Assembly: GCA_900769815.1 (NCBI GenBank)
Contig: CAAGID010000030.1
Coordinates: forward strand, 1-64,000
Origin: Clostridia bacterium
Lineage (GTDB): Bacteria; Bacillota; Clostridia; Christensenellales; QALW01
Length of the DNA: 64,000 nt
Direction: 5' to 3'
Below the pieces are notes generated by a model. That model saw only the letters and a list, made by a program, of their open reading frames with translations. It did no database searches and had not been told where the DNA came from. A program made the translations under genes and the position numbers. Shown piece after piece: positions 42,686 to 52,402 of the stretch. Each line of letters opens with the position of its first letter. Position 1 is the stretch's first letter.

Positions 42686-44103
42686 TTGCTCCTCCGCTTA
42701 TTTGATACGTTCAATTCATTAGGTCGCTCTTTATTAAGCATATCAGGCACCACTACAAGAGCATCCTTTAATCTGATTTTTTTAACGCCCGCAAAAGGTG
42801 CAAGATAGGGTACGCCAAAGCTTTCAAGAGAAGCAAGATGAGCAAGTAATACTATTCCGCTTGCAACAACACCAAAAAGTCCTAAAACTCCGCCTGCAAT
42901 AGTTATAATTATCCGCCACAATCTTAAGCCGTTTGAAAATTCCTGATTTGGCATTGCAAAGGAGGATATTGCCGAAACTGCAACTATAATAAGTGCGGCA
43001 GGAGAAACAAGGTCGGCAGCAATGGCGGCTTCGCCTACAACAAGAGCTCCTACAATGGATACCGCCTGCCCTGAGCTTTGGGGCATATGAAGGCCCGCTT
43101 CTATTAAAACTTCAAAAAGTGCAAGCATCGCTAACACTTCAAATACCACCGGAAACGGTACGCCAAGCTTGGCTTCTGCTATAGATAAAGCAAGTTTTGA
43201 CGGAAGCATTTCATAGTGAAAGGTAGTTAACGCCACGTAGCCGCCTGGAAGAAGCACCTCAACAAACAAAAGACAATATCTTAATAGTCTTACCACCGAT
43301 GCAAAAATAAAGTTACCTGAATAGTCTTCGGGAGTTGACATAAGCTGTGATATGGTTGCAGGCAGAATATAGCCTATAGGAAGACCGTCAACCAATATTA
43401 CACATCTGCCGTTTAAAAGACTTCTTGCAACCTTATCGGGACGCTCAGTAATTATTGATTGCGGAAAAAATGAATAGAGACTGCTTCTTAAATACTGCTC
43501 AACCGTGCCCGGCGTAATTATGCCGTCATTCTGAATGTTTTTAAGTTTATTCTTTATTTCCTTAACAAGCTTTTTGTTAACTATGTTTTTCATATAGATA
43601 ACGGCAACAGCGGTATTTGCTTGCTTGCCTATGATACTTTGTTCAATCATTAAGTTTTCACTTACGATTTTCTTGCGAAGTAGCGACGTATTTACCCTTA
43701 ATTCTTCAACAAAGCAGTCCTTTGATGCCTTGACGGCACTTTCCTCGCTTGGTTGCTCAACAGACCGTTTCTCAGTTCTTCTTACGTCAAAAAGATATAC
43801 TTCGTCCTGACAAATTACCGCCGCCTTACCGCGAATTATGCCTTGAACAACCTCTTTTTTATCAGTCGCTTCAGTGCTGTCGCAAAAAGATATTAAACCT
43901 GTTTCAACGGCATCCTTGATATTATGAACGTGCCTTAACTTTTCAACAACGAATCTTGAAAGAGTTGCACTGTCTATCATTCCGTCTATATAAAATATTC
44001 CGCAGGTCTTACCGTTTATTTTAATAAACCGCTTTTTAAAATCGGCATTACCTGAAAAAACCTCCAAAATATCTTCCTGCGTTATAGGTACTTTTCCATA
44101 CAT
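42682..44103 (-). CDS. spore germinant receptor subunit A (GerAA family)
   Basis: A 473-residue GerA-family protein with a soluble N-terminal domain (about 1-240) and four to six membrane helices (FIFASVVRLLRYCLLFVEVLLPGGYVALTTFHYEMLP). The family residues GKVARSLLNGRCVILVDGLP and PFPVVFEVLAMLALFEVLIEAG are recognisable. GerA subunits likely form the ion channel that opens on germinant binding. The start ATG at 44101-44103 follows AGGTG. It is the first gene of an A-C-D-B operon. Confidence 0.93.
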   Translation of the reverse strand: MYGKVPITQEDILEVFSGNADFKKRFIKINGKTCGIFYIDGMIDSATLSRFVVEKLRHVHNIKDAVETGLISFCDSTEATDKKEVVQGIIRGKAAVICQDEVYLFDVRRTEKRSVEQPSEESAVKASKDCFVEELRVNTSLLRKKIVSENLMIEQSIIGKQANTAVAVIYMKNIVNKKLVKEIKNKLKNIQNDGIITPGTVEQYLRSSLYSFFPQSIITERPDKVARSLLNGRCVILVDGLPIGYILPATISQLMSTPEDYSGNFIFASVVRLLRYCLLFVEVLLPGGYVALTTFHYEMLPSKLALSIAEAKLGVPFPVVFEVLAMLALFEVLIEAGLHMPQSSGQAVSIVGALVVGEAAIAADLVSPAALIIVAVSAISSFAMPNQEFSNGLRLWRIIITIAGGVLGLFGVVASGIVLLAHLASLESFGVPYLAPFAGVKKIRLKDALVVVPDMLNKERPNELNVSNKRRSK

Positions 44104-44167
44104 ATTTTTCACCTGTTTTCACAAATTTCCATTATTATTTTTAATAAAAATAAAAAAAATATACTTG

Positions 44168-44196
44168 TTGACCTTAACCTTTTTAATTGGTATAAT
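44168..44196 (+). promoter_or_regulatory. sigma-A promoter of the 91-residue protein gene
   Basis: TTGACC (44168-44173), 17-base spacer, TATAAT (44191-44196), 28 bases before the start. Confidence 0.75.
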
Positions 44197-44224
44197 ATTG
44201 GAAATGCCATTCTAAGGAGTATTT

Positions 44225-44500
44225 ATGTTAAAATTTTGGTTGAAAATTTATCAAAACAACAAGCTCATTAACGATACGGTTTGCGACGTTGACGATAAAA
44301 AAAGTGCTAAAGAAATTTTAGAAGATTCACTAAAGGAATGCTGCTATAACCTTGACATTCCTAATCCTATGATTATGAAAAAGCATATAAAGGACATAAA
44401 GGAATATTCTCTTACACGTTTCTTACCTGATGATTTCCCTGAAAGTGTCGATTTTGACAGAGTGGAAATAAATGTCTTTGACGATTCAAAGAAAAAATGA
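44225..44500 (+). CDS. hypothetical 91-residue cytoplasmic protein
   Basis: A small soluble protein, no membrane segment. It starts MLKFWLKIYQNNKLINDTV, contains a Cys pair (KECCYNLDIP) and is acidic and lysine-rich at the end. The pattern of short strands and one long helix suggests a compact alpha/beta fold, but no family is recognised. It has its own promoter and AAGGAG site. Confidence 0.75.
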   Translation: MLKFWLKIYQNNKLINDTVCDVDDKKSAKEILEDSLKECCYNLDIPNPMIMKKHIKDIKEYSLTRFLPDDFPESVDFDRVEINVFDDSKKK

Positions 44501-44548
44501 ATTTTTTTATTAGCTCCGTCCATACTAATATGCGAAGGAGTGATAAAT

Positions 44549-44758
44549 ATGGCAATTGATAAAACTGCTCTTGCTATTACAATTATCGGCGCACTTAACT
44601 GGCTGCTCGTAGGTTTATTCTCTTTTGACCTTGTAGCTTTTATCTGCGGCGGCGGTGCAACCATCGCAGCAAGAATCATTTACGCAGTTATCGGTATTAC
44701 AGCCCTGTGGTCAATTACTTTACTTTTCCGCAGAATACGGCCTGTCACCGAAACTTAA
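44549..44758 (+). CDS. DUF378 family small membrane protein
   Basis: A 69-residue protein with two membrane helices, matching DUF378 (ALAITIIGALNWLLVGLFSFDLVA, ARIIYAVIGITALW). The function is unknown. The start ATG at 44549-44551 lies 8 bases after AAGGAG; an in-frame upstream GTG overlaps the ribosome site. Its transcript ends in the hairpin at 44771-44815. Confidence 0.9.
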   Translation: MAIDKTALAITIIGALNWLLVGLFSFDLVAFICGGGATIAARIIYAVIGITALWSITLLFRRIRPVTET

Positions 44759-44761
44759 ATA

Positions 44762-44815
44762 TTGACAAATCCCCCTTTTTAGTGCATAATAAAAGCATTA
44801 AAAAGGGGGTTTTTA
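44762..44815 (+). promoter_or_regulatory. promoter nested in a terminator hairpin that also holds a ribosome site
   Basis: The stem CCCCCTTTTTA / TAAAAAGGGGG (44771-44781, 44799-44809) followed by six T ends the DUF378 transcript. A promoter TTGACA (44762-44767), 17 bases, CATAAT (44785-44790) overlaps its 5' half. Transcripts from this promoter start after the left arm, so the GGGGG of the right arm is free to serve as ribosome site for the beta-helix gene. In read-through RNA the site is paired. Confidence 0.65.
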
Positions 44816-44818
44816 CTT

Positions 44819-46528
44819 ATGATTATAAACTTAAAGGATTTCTTGTATCTTAAAGAAGACAACGATTTTACACTTTGTGTGCAGGAAGCCTTACATACTT
44901 TAAAAAAGCATCCGGGCGCAACCTTAAAATTGGGCGGAGGCGAATACCATTTTTATGAAAAATACGCATTTCAAAAGGATTATTACATCTCAAACAATAC
45001 CTATGGCAAGAAAAATATCATCTTTCCTTTAATTGATATGGAAGACGTTACCGTTGACGGCGAAGGTGCTGACCTTATGTTCCACGGCGATATCCTTCCC
45101 TTTGTTATTGATAATTCAAAAAATGTTACCTTAAAGAATTTTAAAATTGACTATCCTAATCCCTTCTTTTTTCAAGGCGAAATAACTGATGCACAAGAAG
45201 ATTTTATCGAGATTACCTTTGACCCAAAAGGCACAAGCCTCAAAATTGAAGACAATAATATGGTATTTTTCAGTCCTGAAGACGGTTGGGAGATTAAAAA
45301 GGACAGAGCACTTACAACTGAGTTTGATATAAAAACCTCAGGTCCTTCAAGTCATATTTCCCCATACATTCTGTTTTTAAGCGACAAAAGTGACGGTAGT
45401 TTTTTAGAGAGAATGTACCGCTATATGAAAGCAACCCAATTAGCAGAAAATAAAATTCGCTTTGACGGTCATTTCAAGCACACCCATAATATCGGAAATA
45501 TGTTCGTTTGCACTTGTGCACCGGGAAGAACGTCACCGGGCATCTTGATTAACGAGGCAAAGGATACCTTGCTTAAGGATGTTACATTACATTCAAGCAT
45601 TGCTATGGGTATTATCGGTCAGCTTTCTGAAAACGTTACTCTTGAAAACGTAAAAACTGTTCCCAGAGAAAACAGCGGAAGATATTTGTCGGTAAATGCT
45701 GATTCTACGCACTTTGTTAACTGTACCGGTGCTATCAGATACGAAAACTGTATTTTTACAAATATGCTTGACGATGCAGGAAACGTACACGGTAACTACT
45801 TAAAAATCGCAAAGGTTATTGATAAACATACTCTTTTATTAACCTTCGGTCACGAGGAGCAGGTTGGCGTAAGTATATTTTCAAAGGGCGACGTTGTACG
45901 CCTTGTAGACAATAAAAAAATGACTGAAATTGCCTGCGTTACGGTAAAGGAATCTACTCTCCTTTCAACAGATTATATTCGACTTGAAGTTGAAGAAGAT
46001 TTACCTGAATTAAATAAAGGCAACACCGTTGAAAACTTCACTAAAATGCCTGAATTATACATAAACAACTGTATATCAGGTCATAACCGTCCTCGCGGAT
46101 TCCTGCCCTCAACCTGGAGAAAGACTGTTATTACAAACAATACTTTCTATAATATGTCCCAGGCACTTCACTTTACGGGTGACAGTAATGATTGGTTTGA
46201 ATCAGGTCACGTTGAAGACGTTATAATAAAAAACAACAACTTCAAAAACTCGGCTTATACAGGCGGTTGCGCAATAATAATCGACCCCCACGTTTTAGAG
46301 GGCGATACCCCCTATCACAAAAATATTATTATTGAGGACAACGTTTTTGAAATGCACGAGGAACGCTTCCTGATTGCCAAGCACGTTGAAAACCTTGTTT
46401 TCAAAAACAATAAATTTATTAAAAACGAATTGCTGCCTGCACATAATAAACCCAACGAAAAAGGCATTGTAATTGCCGACAGTTGTGTTAATTCAATAAT
46501 TGAAGACGTAAAAAAATGCACCGATTAA
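44819..46528 (+). CDS. GH110-like right-handed beta-helix protein
   Basis: A 569-residue beta-helix protein without a signal peptide. It has solenoid repeats (VTVDGEGADLMFHG, KNVTLKNFKID, ENVTLENVKT, KNIIIEDNVFEM) and the segment MLDDAGNVHGNYLKI, similar to the DD..NVHG.Y motif of GH110 alpha-1,3-galactosidases. That assignment rests on one remembered motif and is tentative. The lack of export signal suggests cytoplasmic action on imported glycans. It has its own promoter. Confidence 0.65.
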   Translation: MIINLKDFLYLKEDNDFTLCVQEALHTLKKHPGATLKLGGGEYHFYEKYAFQKDYYISNNTYGKKNIIFPLIDMEDVTVDGEGADLMFHGDILPFVIDNSKNVTLKNFKIDYPNPFFFQGEITDAQEDFIEITFDPKGTSLKIEDNNMVFFSPEDGWEIKKDRALTTEFDIKTSGPSSHISPYILFLSDKSDGSFLERMYRYMKATQLAENKIRFDGHFKHTHNIGNMFVCTCAPGRTSPGILINEAKDTLLKDVTLHSSIAMGIIGQLSENVTLENVKTVPRENSGRYLSVNADSTHFVNCTGAIRYENCIFTNMLDDAGNVHGNYLKIAKVIDKHTLLLTFGHEEQVGVSIFSKGDVVRLVDNKKMTEIACVTVKESTLLSTDYIRLEVEEDLPELNKGNTVENFTKMPELYINNCISGHNRPRGFLPSTWRKTVITNNTFYNMSQALHFTGDSNDWFESGHVEDVIIKNNNFKNSAYTGGCAIIIDPHVLEGDTPYHKNIIIEDNVFEMHEERFLIAKHVENLVFKNNKFIKNELLPAHNKPNEKGIVIADSCVNSIIEDVKKCTD

Positions 46529-46540
46529 GGTGCATTTTTT
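46511..46540. terminator. bidirectional terminator
   Basis: AAAAAATGCACC / GGTGCATTTTTT with loop GATTAA. It ends the beta-helix gene and the convergent aldo/keto reductase locus. Confidence 0.87.
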
Positions 46541-46542
46541 CA

Positions 46543-47633
46543 TTATTCAAAAAGTTCTGCTGCCTGTTTTAAAAATTTACGGATATCAATAAACTGCGGG
46601 CAGGCATCTTCGCATTTACCGCACATAATACAGTCGTTTGCTCTGCCGTGGTCTTCAATGGCTTTAAGATACTTTTCTTTTCCGTTTTCGCCCCTTTTTG
46701 CTTTATTATAGGCTCTGAATATATTGGGAATTTGAATATCCTTAGGACAACCATCAACACAGTAACGGCAGGAAGTACATTTAATTGTAGTTTGCTCGTT
46801 GATAATATCTTTAGCTTTCAAAACTGCATCTAATTCTTCTTTGTTCAGAGGTTTAAAATCCTTCATAAAGCTAATATTATCAAGCATTTGCTCCATATTG
46901 CTCATACCCGAAAGCACCATAACAATACCTTCAAAGCCTGCAGCATATCTTAATGCGTAGCTTGCAGGCGACATATCGCCTAAGTTTTTAAATATTTCCT
47001 GTGCATCATCAGGCACGCTTGCTAAAGCACCGCCCTTAACGGGCTCCATAACGATAATGGGTTTATTATGCTTTCTTGCAACTTCATAACAACCCATACT
47101 TTGAACCGAAGGGTTATCTATATCAATATAATTAAACTGCAACTGCACAATTTCAATACATGGGTTTTCAGTTAAAATCTTATCAAGAAACTCAGGGGAA
47201 TCGTGGAAAGATATACCTATATGGCGTACCTTTCCTTCTTTTTTGTATTGAATCGCCTTTTCGTATGCCTTGCAACTTTTATATTTATCATAATTTCCTT
47301 TACACTGTGCATGAAGAAGCAAAAAATCAAAATACTCAACACCGCAAAGCTCAAGCATAAGGTTAAAATAACCGTCAATATCCTCCTCTTTTTCAAAGAA
47401 GGGACTTGAAATTTTTTCGGTTAAAATATAACTTTCACGGGGATAACGCTTAGTAAGACATTCCCTTAATGCAGTTTCGCTTTTGCCTTTTATGTAAAAT
47501 GAGCGGTATCAAAATAATTGAAGCCGTTTTCCATAAAAACGTCAACCATTTGCGAAACCTGGCTTAAATCAACTTCATCGCCTATCATAGGCAAGCGCAT
47601 AGCACCAAAGCCAAAATTTTTGTTAAACTTCAT
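46543..47633 (-). pseudogene. aldo/keto reductase with C-terminal ferredoxin domain, frameshifted
   Basis: The start at 47631-47633 (MKFNKNFGFGAMRLPM) is preceded by CAGGAG. Translation runs through NGFNYFDTAHF and then meets TAA because the T-run at 47496-47499 has four rather than five T. Adding one T restores YIKGKSETALRE and joins the intact downstream frame (271 residues from an internal Met at 47358). That frame holds the barrel and two cluster motifs, CTSCRYCVDGCP and CIMCGKCEDACP. As written the gene is broken. A sequencing or assembly error, or slippage in the homopolymer, is also possible. Confidence 0.85.
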
Positions 47634-47635
47634 AA

Positions 47636-49432
47636 TTACTCCTGTGGTTCTTCAGTTTCGCCTACAACCATTTTATCAAAATCGGCAATATATGTAACGG
47701 GTGTTGCACCATTTTCGCCTTGATAAATAACGCTGATTATTATTTCGTTAGGCTTATCTGAGGGATATACAACGCTGTTAATGCATTGAGCTAAAGTATA
47801 TGTTTCCTTTTTATCTATATCGTAACGGACTATCTGATAATAATATTCAGGGTCGCCCGTTTCAAGAACGTAGAAAATACTTTTGCCGTCGGAATTAAAG
47901 AAAAATTCGCTTGTTACAATATCTCCAAGAACGATTTCGCTTGCTTTAGTTTCAATATCAACTAAGCGAAGGTCGCATACTGCCGTTTCATAATCCTCTA
48001 TAATAACTGCTATATTTTTGCCGTCAGGAGAAACTACAAACTGTGAGCCCTTATGTACAAGTTCAACGTCGCTGCCATTTACACTCTGACGCACAACAGC
48101 TTCATACTCATTTATAACGTCGCAATAATAGAGATAGCCGTTATTGTATTTAAGATTACCTTCAAGTAAAATATTGTCCTTTAGGGTTGTAACCTCTCCA
48201 CTTGCAAAATCGTAAGTCTTAATTGAATACGTGGTATTTCCGCTGAGGCAATAAAGTTTGGTGCCGTTACCGTTAAGCTGAACACCCATAATTATTTCGC
48301 CCCAAGGGTTGTTTTCATCATTTATAACGGTTATTTTGCCCGTTTCGACGTCAAGCACCGTTACAAGGGAGGTTTCTTCCGCCTGTTCAATAAAGGCAAC
48401 TCGGCTGCCGTCTGAGGAAAAGTTTGCTTCTACTACAGTTGCAAACTCTTTTTCAGATATGAGGTGTTTCGTACCCGTTTTGTCGGCAATATACAGCTTT
48501 TCCAAACCGTTTTCATTCTTTGCAAAAAGTGCTCCGCTTCCGTCAGGCAGCCAGCAAAGGAATCGGGCATCAGCATAAAACAAGGGCAAAGTAGTTTTTG
48601 CACCGTTAATACTCAATACTGATTCGCTTAAAAGTGCTTGTGCATCGGAATTATCCATATACTGAGGCAACTGACTTTCCTTTAAAGAGATTATACGAAT
48701 GTTTCTGCCTTCAAGGCTTGAAGTAAGTAATTTATCCATTTCCCTATTGGCTTCTTCTTGCGTATTATAAGCCTCACTTATCATAATTACACTGATTTTA
48801 TCATCACAAAGCATTGGTGTAAAGCCACAGTCGGGCATATTTCCTACCTGATATTCGTAATACAAATCAGATATAAGATACCATTTTTCACTATCGTCCT
48901 CAATATCTTCAGGCTTAAGGGATACGGTAAGCCCATTTTCATTTTCACTTATTTTAAACCTAACGGTTTTTGTAAGGCTGAAATATAAATCAACATTTCC
49001 GCCTTCATTCTGCGGACTCATCTGGAACATCCCGTTAATAAGACCCGTTGTATCCTCAGGAGTGCCGGTAATCATATAATCCCAATATACAACTGATGAA
49101 AAACTGATTTTAAGGCGTAAAGGCGAAGGCAAGAAGCTTACGTTATACTGAGGGATTCCGCAAGGCTTAACTTCTGTCTCCGTGCCGCTGCCCGAAACGA
49201 ATGAAAGTTTTATATTTACCGCACCGTCAACATTTTCAAAAGTTATCCTATTTATGTTGGCATCATCCTGCATTTGACCGCCTGACACGTTATGTACGGT
49301 ACCGTTATAATTATTGGGATCGTATTTTTCCATTTTCCAAGGATTTATACATATAAGCACGATTATTGTAATAACAAGTATTACTGTAACCGCAATAAAT
49401 ATCAAATTCCTCGTCTTTAGTTTTTCACTCAT
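47636..49432 (-). CDS. membrane-anchored TolB-like beta-propeller protein
   Basis: A 598-residue protein with an N-terminal membrane helix (about 10-30). Residues about 45-170 form a beta-rich domain resembling AMIN-type modules, a small alpha/beta part follows, and a C-terminal propeller (LPLFYADARFLCWLPDGSGALFAKNENG; EANFSSDGSRVAFIEQ; VVSPDGKNIAVIIED) ends it. It is probably extracytoplasmic. The role is unknown. It lies between cvpA and the aldo/keto reductase in one operon. Confidence 0.75.
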   Translation of the reverse strand: MSEKLKTRNLIFIAVTVILVITIIVLICINPWKMEKYDPNNYNGTVHNVSGGQMQDDANINRITFENVDGAVNIKLSFVSGSGTETEVKPCGIPQYNVSFLPSPLRLKISFSSVVYWDYMITGTPEDTTGLINGMFQMSPQNEGGNVDLYFSLTKTVRFKISENENGLTVSLKPEDIEDDSEKWYLISDLYYEYQVGNMPDCGFTPMLCDDKISVIMISEAYNTQEEANREMDKLLTSSLEGRNIRIISLKESQLPQYMDNSDAQALLSESVLSINGAKTTLPLFYADARFLCWLPDGSGALFAKNENGLEKLYIADKTGTKHLISEKEFATVVEANFSSDGSRVAFIEQAEETSLVTVLDVETGKITVINDENNPWGEIIMGVQLNGNGTKLYCLSGNTTYSIKTYDFASGEVTTLKDNILLEGNLKYNNGYLYYCDVINEYEAVVRQSVNGSDVELVHKGSQFVVSPDGKNIAVIIEDYETAVCDLRLVDIETKASEIVLGDIVTSEFFFNSDGKSIFYVLETGDPEYYYQIVRYDIDKKETYTLAQCINSVVYPSDKPNEIIISVIYQGENGATPVTYIADFDKMVVGETEEPQE

Positions 49433-49444
49433 ACTCTACTCTCC

Positions 49445-50149
49445 TTAAAATACTGATTTCAGTACGTTAAATATTATATTACCGTTGAAAAACATTCTGC
49501 CGAAGAAGGATTGTTGAATTAGCTCATTAAAATTCTCAAGGGGCAGCACTGACATAAATATGGGAGCTATCGCAAAAAATACCCAAACGGCAACGGTTGC
49601 CAATAAAACGCCTACTGCACCGCCTATTATTTTATCAAACTGTCTTAATACGGGCAGTTTAACAACGTAATCAACAAGTCCAATAACAAAAATACAAACA
49701 AGCTTTACCGCAAAAAAGATTATAAGGAAGCTTATCAGACTTAAGCTGAGGTTAATAAGCGTCTGGTTAAAATAATCACTGAGCGTCGTTATGCCCATAG
49801 AAGCAAAGGCATTATTGCGTATATTTTCAAGCATCATACCTTCAACAGGGGCAGGAATTTCAGAAGTAGAAAGAATCTGCTCTATTCTTTCAATTCCGAT
49901 ATCGCTTACGGGTACGTTGGCAACTGACATATCACTTAATTTTTCAGCACCCGCAGTAAAATATAAAAGCGTACTTCCTAGCTTTGTTTGCTGGATATAT
50001 GATGCAAGAGGCGAGTAGGTGCTTAGTGCGATAACCCAAGAAACAATATATGAAACAAGATTAAGTGCCGAAACAAGAAAACCTTTATACCACCCAAGAA
50101 CAAAGCCTAATGCAAATATAACAAGTATTCCAATATCAATAATATTCAC
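49445..50149 (-). CDS. CvpA family membrane protein
   Basis: A 234-residue protein with about five membrane helices and the family start IDIGILVIFALGFVLGWYKGFL. A central extracytoplasmic insert (about 65-120) separates two helix groups. CvpA homologues are linked to colicin V export and envelope homeostasis. The start is GTG after AAGGAGGAG. It is in the operon with the flanking propeller proteins. Confidence 0.85.
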   Translation of the reverse strand: MNIIDIGILVIFALGFVLGWYKGFLVSALNLVSYIVSWVIALSTYSPLASYIQQTKLGSTLLYFTAGAEKLSDMSVANVPVSDIGIERIEQILSTSEIPAPVEGMMLENIRNNAFASMGITTLSDYFNQTLINLSLSLISFLIIFFAVKLVCIFVIGLVDYVVKLPVLRQFDKIIGGAVGVLLATVAVWVFFAIAPIFMSVLPLENFNELIQQSFFGRMFFNGNIIFNVLKSVF

Positions 50150-50161
50150 AAAACTCCTCCT

Positions 50162-51247
50162 TTAAACCTTTAAATCATAGCGATAAACATCTTGACCAGA
50201 CTGAATTATAACGTAGCCATCGCCTTGCACAATACCGTCAATTCTTACGGGGAATCTGTACTTTATAATTTTATCCTTTTCGGGCTTTATTTTATACATA
50301 AAATAATTGCTGAAGCCGAAATAATTATTGCCGCTTATGGCAACATAACAAAGTTTTTCCTCACAAGTAATATCCTTTACACCTTTTTCGCCTACGGCCT
50401 TGATGTTTCCGTCGTTATTAAGAAGCATATGTACGTTTTTACCTATTTTACCTACTGCAACAACGTCATAGCCGTTTACGTTATAGTCCTTTGATATTGA
50501 GCCGGTATAATCGCAATCCCTTACCATTATTTTATTGGTGCCGAAAATATAGCATATCTTATCATCAAAATAAGCGTCATACATCATCTGACTATCATCG
50601 GTAAAAGTAACTGTTTGTGTTTTTTCAGTATCATATTTATAGGTTGAAAGCTGATACTCAGGCTTATAGCCTGAATTTTCAACTGAAATTACCCATACAC
50701 TGTTCTGATTATATACGCCGAAGCGGATATTTGTTCCGTTAACGGCTGAAACAATACGGTCGATTTCCTCACCAGTGCCGTTAAGGATTATGGTATCATC
50801 CGAATTACTTAAACTTACTGCAATAATTTTATCGCTCAACGTAACTGCAGAAATATTTTTATCAAACTCTTTACTGAAAACAAGTCTGCCTTCTTTATCA
50901 ATTACCTGAAGCTTTTTGCCTACCGTAACACCAACTTTATTTTCGCCTGCGTAAAGCTTCATTTCAGGCACCGTGCCTTCAAAGCCCCACATAATTTCGT
51001 TGCGGTCATCAACGTAAAACATCTGATTTTTCGTGTTATCAATATATACCGCACCGCCCGCAAAGGGAACATAAGTACTGTCATTTTTAAAGGGCAAAAG
51101 CTGAAGGCCGTTTTCCTTTACGCTTTTAGTTTTTCCTGCAGCAAGGGAACATATTAAAACAATTATAAGAATTACTGCCACAACACACAAAATGGCAGGT
51201 ATGTAATTTACAATATCAAATCTCTTTCTTGCTTTTATAACCTTCAT
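50162..51247 (-). CDS. membrane-anchored propeller protein (DUF5711-like)
   Basis: A 361-residue protein with a basic N-terminus (MKVIKARKRF), a membrane helix at about 18-39, and a beta-propeller of short repeats (GGAVYIDNTKNQMFYVDDRNEIMW; YAGENKVGVTVGKKLQVIDKEG). It resembles DUF5711 proteins of Clostridia; this name is from memory. The start ATG at 51245-51247 follows GAGGT. It begins the operon with cvpA, the TolB-like protein and the aldo/keto reductase. Confidence 0.72.
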   Translation of the reverse strand: MKVIKARKRFDIVNYIPAILCVVAVILIIVLICSLAAGKTKSVKENGLQLLPFKNDSTYVPFAGGAVYIDNTKNQMFYVDDRNEIMWGFEGTVPEMKLYAGENKVGVTVGKKLQVIDKEGRLVFSKEFDKNISAVTLSDKIIAVSLSNSDDTIILNGTGEEIDRIVSAVNGTNIRFGVYNQNSVWVISVENSGYKPEYQLSTYKYDTEKTQTVTFTDDSQMMYDAYFDDKICYIFGTNKIMVRDCDYTGSISKDYNVNGYDVVAVGKIGKNVHMLLNNDGNIKAVGEKGVKDITCEEKLCYVAISGNNYFGFSNYFMYKIKPEKDKIIKYRFPVRIDGIVQGDGYVIIQSGQDVYRYDLKV

Positions 51248-51285
51248 ATAAAAAAACCTCACAATACGGCACTATCTATATATAG

Positions 51286-51314
51286 ATTATATCACATATT
51301 TTTAATAAATACAA
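51286..51314 (-). promoter_or_regulatory. sigma-A promoter of the propeller-cvpA operon
   Basis: Minus-strand TTGTAT (51309-51314), 17-base spacer, TATAAT (51286-51291). Confidence 0.6.
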
Positions 51315-51315
51315 A

Positions 51316-51343
51316 TAAAAAAAGGGCAAATTTTACTTGCCCT
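51316..51343 (-). terminator. terminator of the rqcP-yacL operon
   Basis: Stem AGGGCAA / TTGCCCT (51323-51329, 51337-51343) followed on the minus strand by seven T. It sits right after the yacL stop. Confidence 0.85.
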
Positions 51344-51349
51344 AAAAAA

Positions 51350-52402
51350 TCATTTAACTTTCGCAAATATAATCTTCCCTGCGTTGGTCTGTAACAGGCT
51401 TGTCACCTGCACAGTTACAACGCTATCAAGATACTCGGCACCGTTTTCAATAACAACCATCGTGCCGTCATCAAGATATCCTACGCCTTGAGATTCTTCC
51501 TTGCCTTTTTTGGAAACCTCTATCTGAAGCTCATCTCCTGCTATAAGAGTAGGCTTTAATGCATTGACAAGCTCGTTTATATTAAGTATCTTTACGCCTT
51601 GCACAGATGCAACCATATTAAGAGAATAATCATTGGTCATTACCTTTGCACCTATTTCTTTTGCAAGGGCGATGATTTTTTCATCAATACTTTCTCCTTC
51701 GACCTTACTTTTCTTTAAAATAATAACATTTTTATTTTCCTTTAATTTTTTTACCGTATCAAGACCAATACGACCACGGGTACGCTTTTTGTTTTCATCA
51801 GAATCCGAAAGCGAAGTAAGCTCCTCAAGAACAAACTGCGGTATATATATGGGCTCAGATAAAAATCCTGTTTTATATATATCATATGCCCTGCCGTCAA
51901 TAAGAATGCTTGAATCAAGTATTGTTCCGCTTACGTTTTCTTCCTTATCGCCTTTTTTATATTTTACGTTAAACCCTATATCCTCACGTCTGAGATATGC
52001 TACTCTTGCGCCGAACGCCCCAAGACATATGTATATAAGTGCATTTATGCAGGTGACAAGTAATTCATTACTTATTTTAACAAAAATCTGGCAAATAAGA
52101 AAGGCAAATAAGAATCCGATAAGCAAGCCCATAGTTACTGAAAAAAGCTCAGAAGCAGACATTTCCTTTGCTTTTTTAGTGGCTTTTGCAAGCATATATG
52201 CCACCCATTTTGAAATAGGCTTGCCCACAAAGTAGCCAACAACTGCTAAGACCGAAACACAGGCAATTTCACAAAGTATTGCCGCCCAGCCCCATAAAAC
52301 AATATTGAAATTTGCAAGGATCGTCTCTGTAAGTATCCAGAGCCAATATCCCAAAGCACCGCCAATAGGTGCAAATAAAATCTGTATTATTCTCTTAATC
52401 AT
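51350..52402 (-). CDS. yacL: PIN and TRAM domain membrane protein (YacL family)
   Basis: A 350-residue protein with four N-terminal membrane helices (about 1-130), a PIN nuclease-like domain (about 160-280: GTILDSSILIDGRAYDIY, PQFVLEELTSLSD, TNDYSLNMVA) and a C-terminal TRAM domain (about 290-350). The PIN acidic residues are retained. The family is widespread in Firmicutes; an RNA-related role is presumed. It overlaps radA by 8 bases. Confidence 0.9.
   Translation of the reverse strand: MIKRIIQILFAPIGGALGYWLWILTETILANFNIVLWGWAAILCEIACVSVLAVVGYFVGKPISKWVAYMLAKATKKAKEMSASELFSVTMGLLIGFLFAFLICQIFVKISNELLVTCINALIYICLGAFGARVAYLRREDIGFNVKYKKGDKEENVSGTILDSSILIDGRAYDIYKTGFLSEPIYIPQFVLEELTSLSDSDENKKRTRGRIGLDTVKKLKENKNVIILKKSKVEGESIDEKIIALAKEIGAKVMTNDYSLNMVASVQGVKILNINELVNALKPTLIAGDELQIEVSKKGKEESQGVGYLDDGTMVVIENGAEYLDSVVTVQVTSLLQTNAGKIIFAKVK

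Noticed and set aside
47491..47505. Programmed frameshift or selenocysteine in the aldo/keto reductase
   Set aside because: The stop is TAA, not TGA, and no slippery heptamer with a downstream structure is evident; a simple one-base loss in a T-run explains it.
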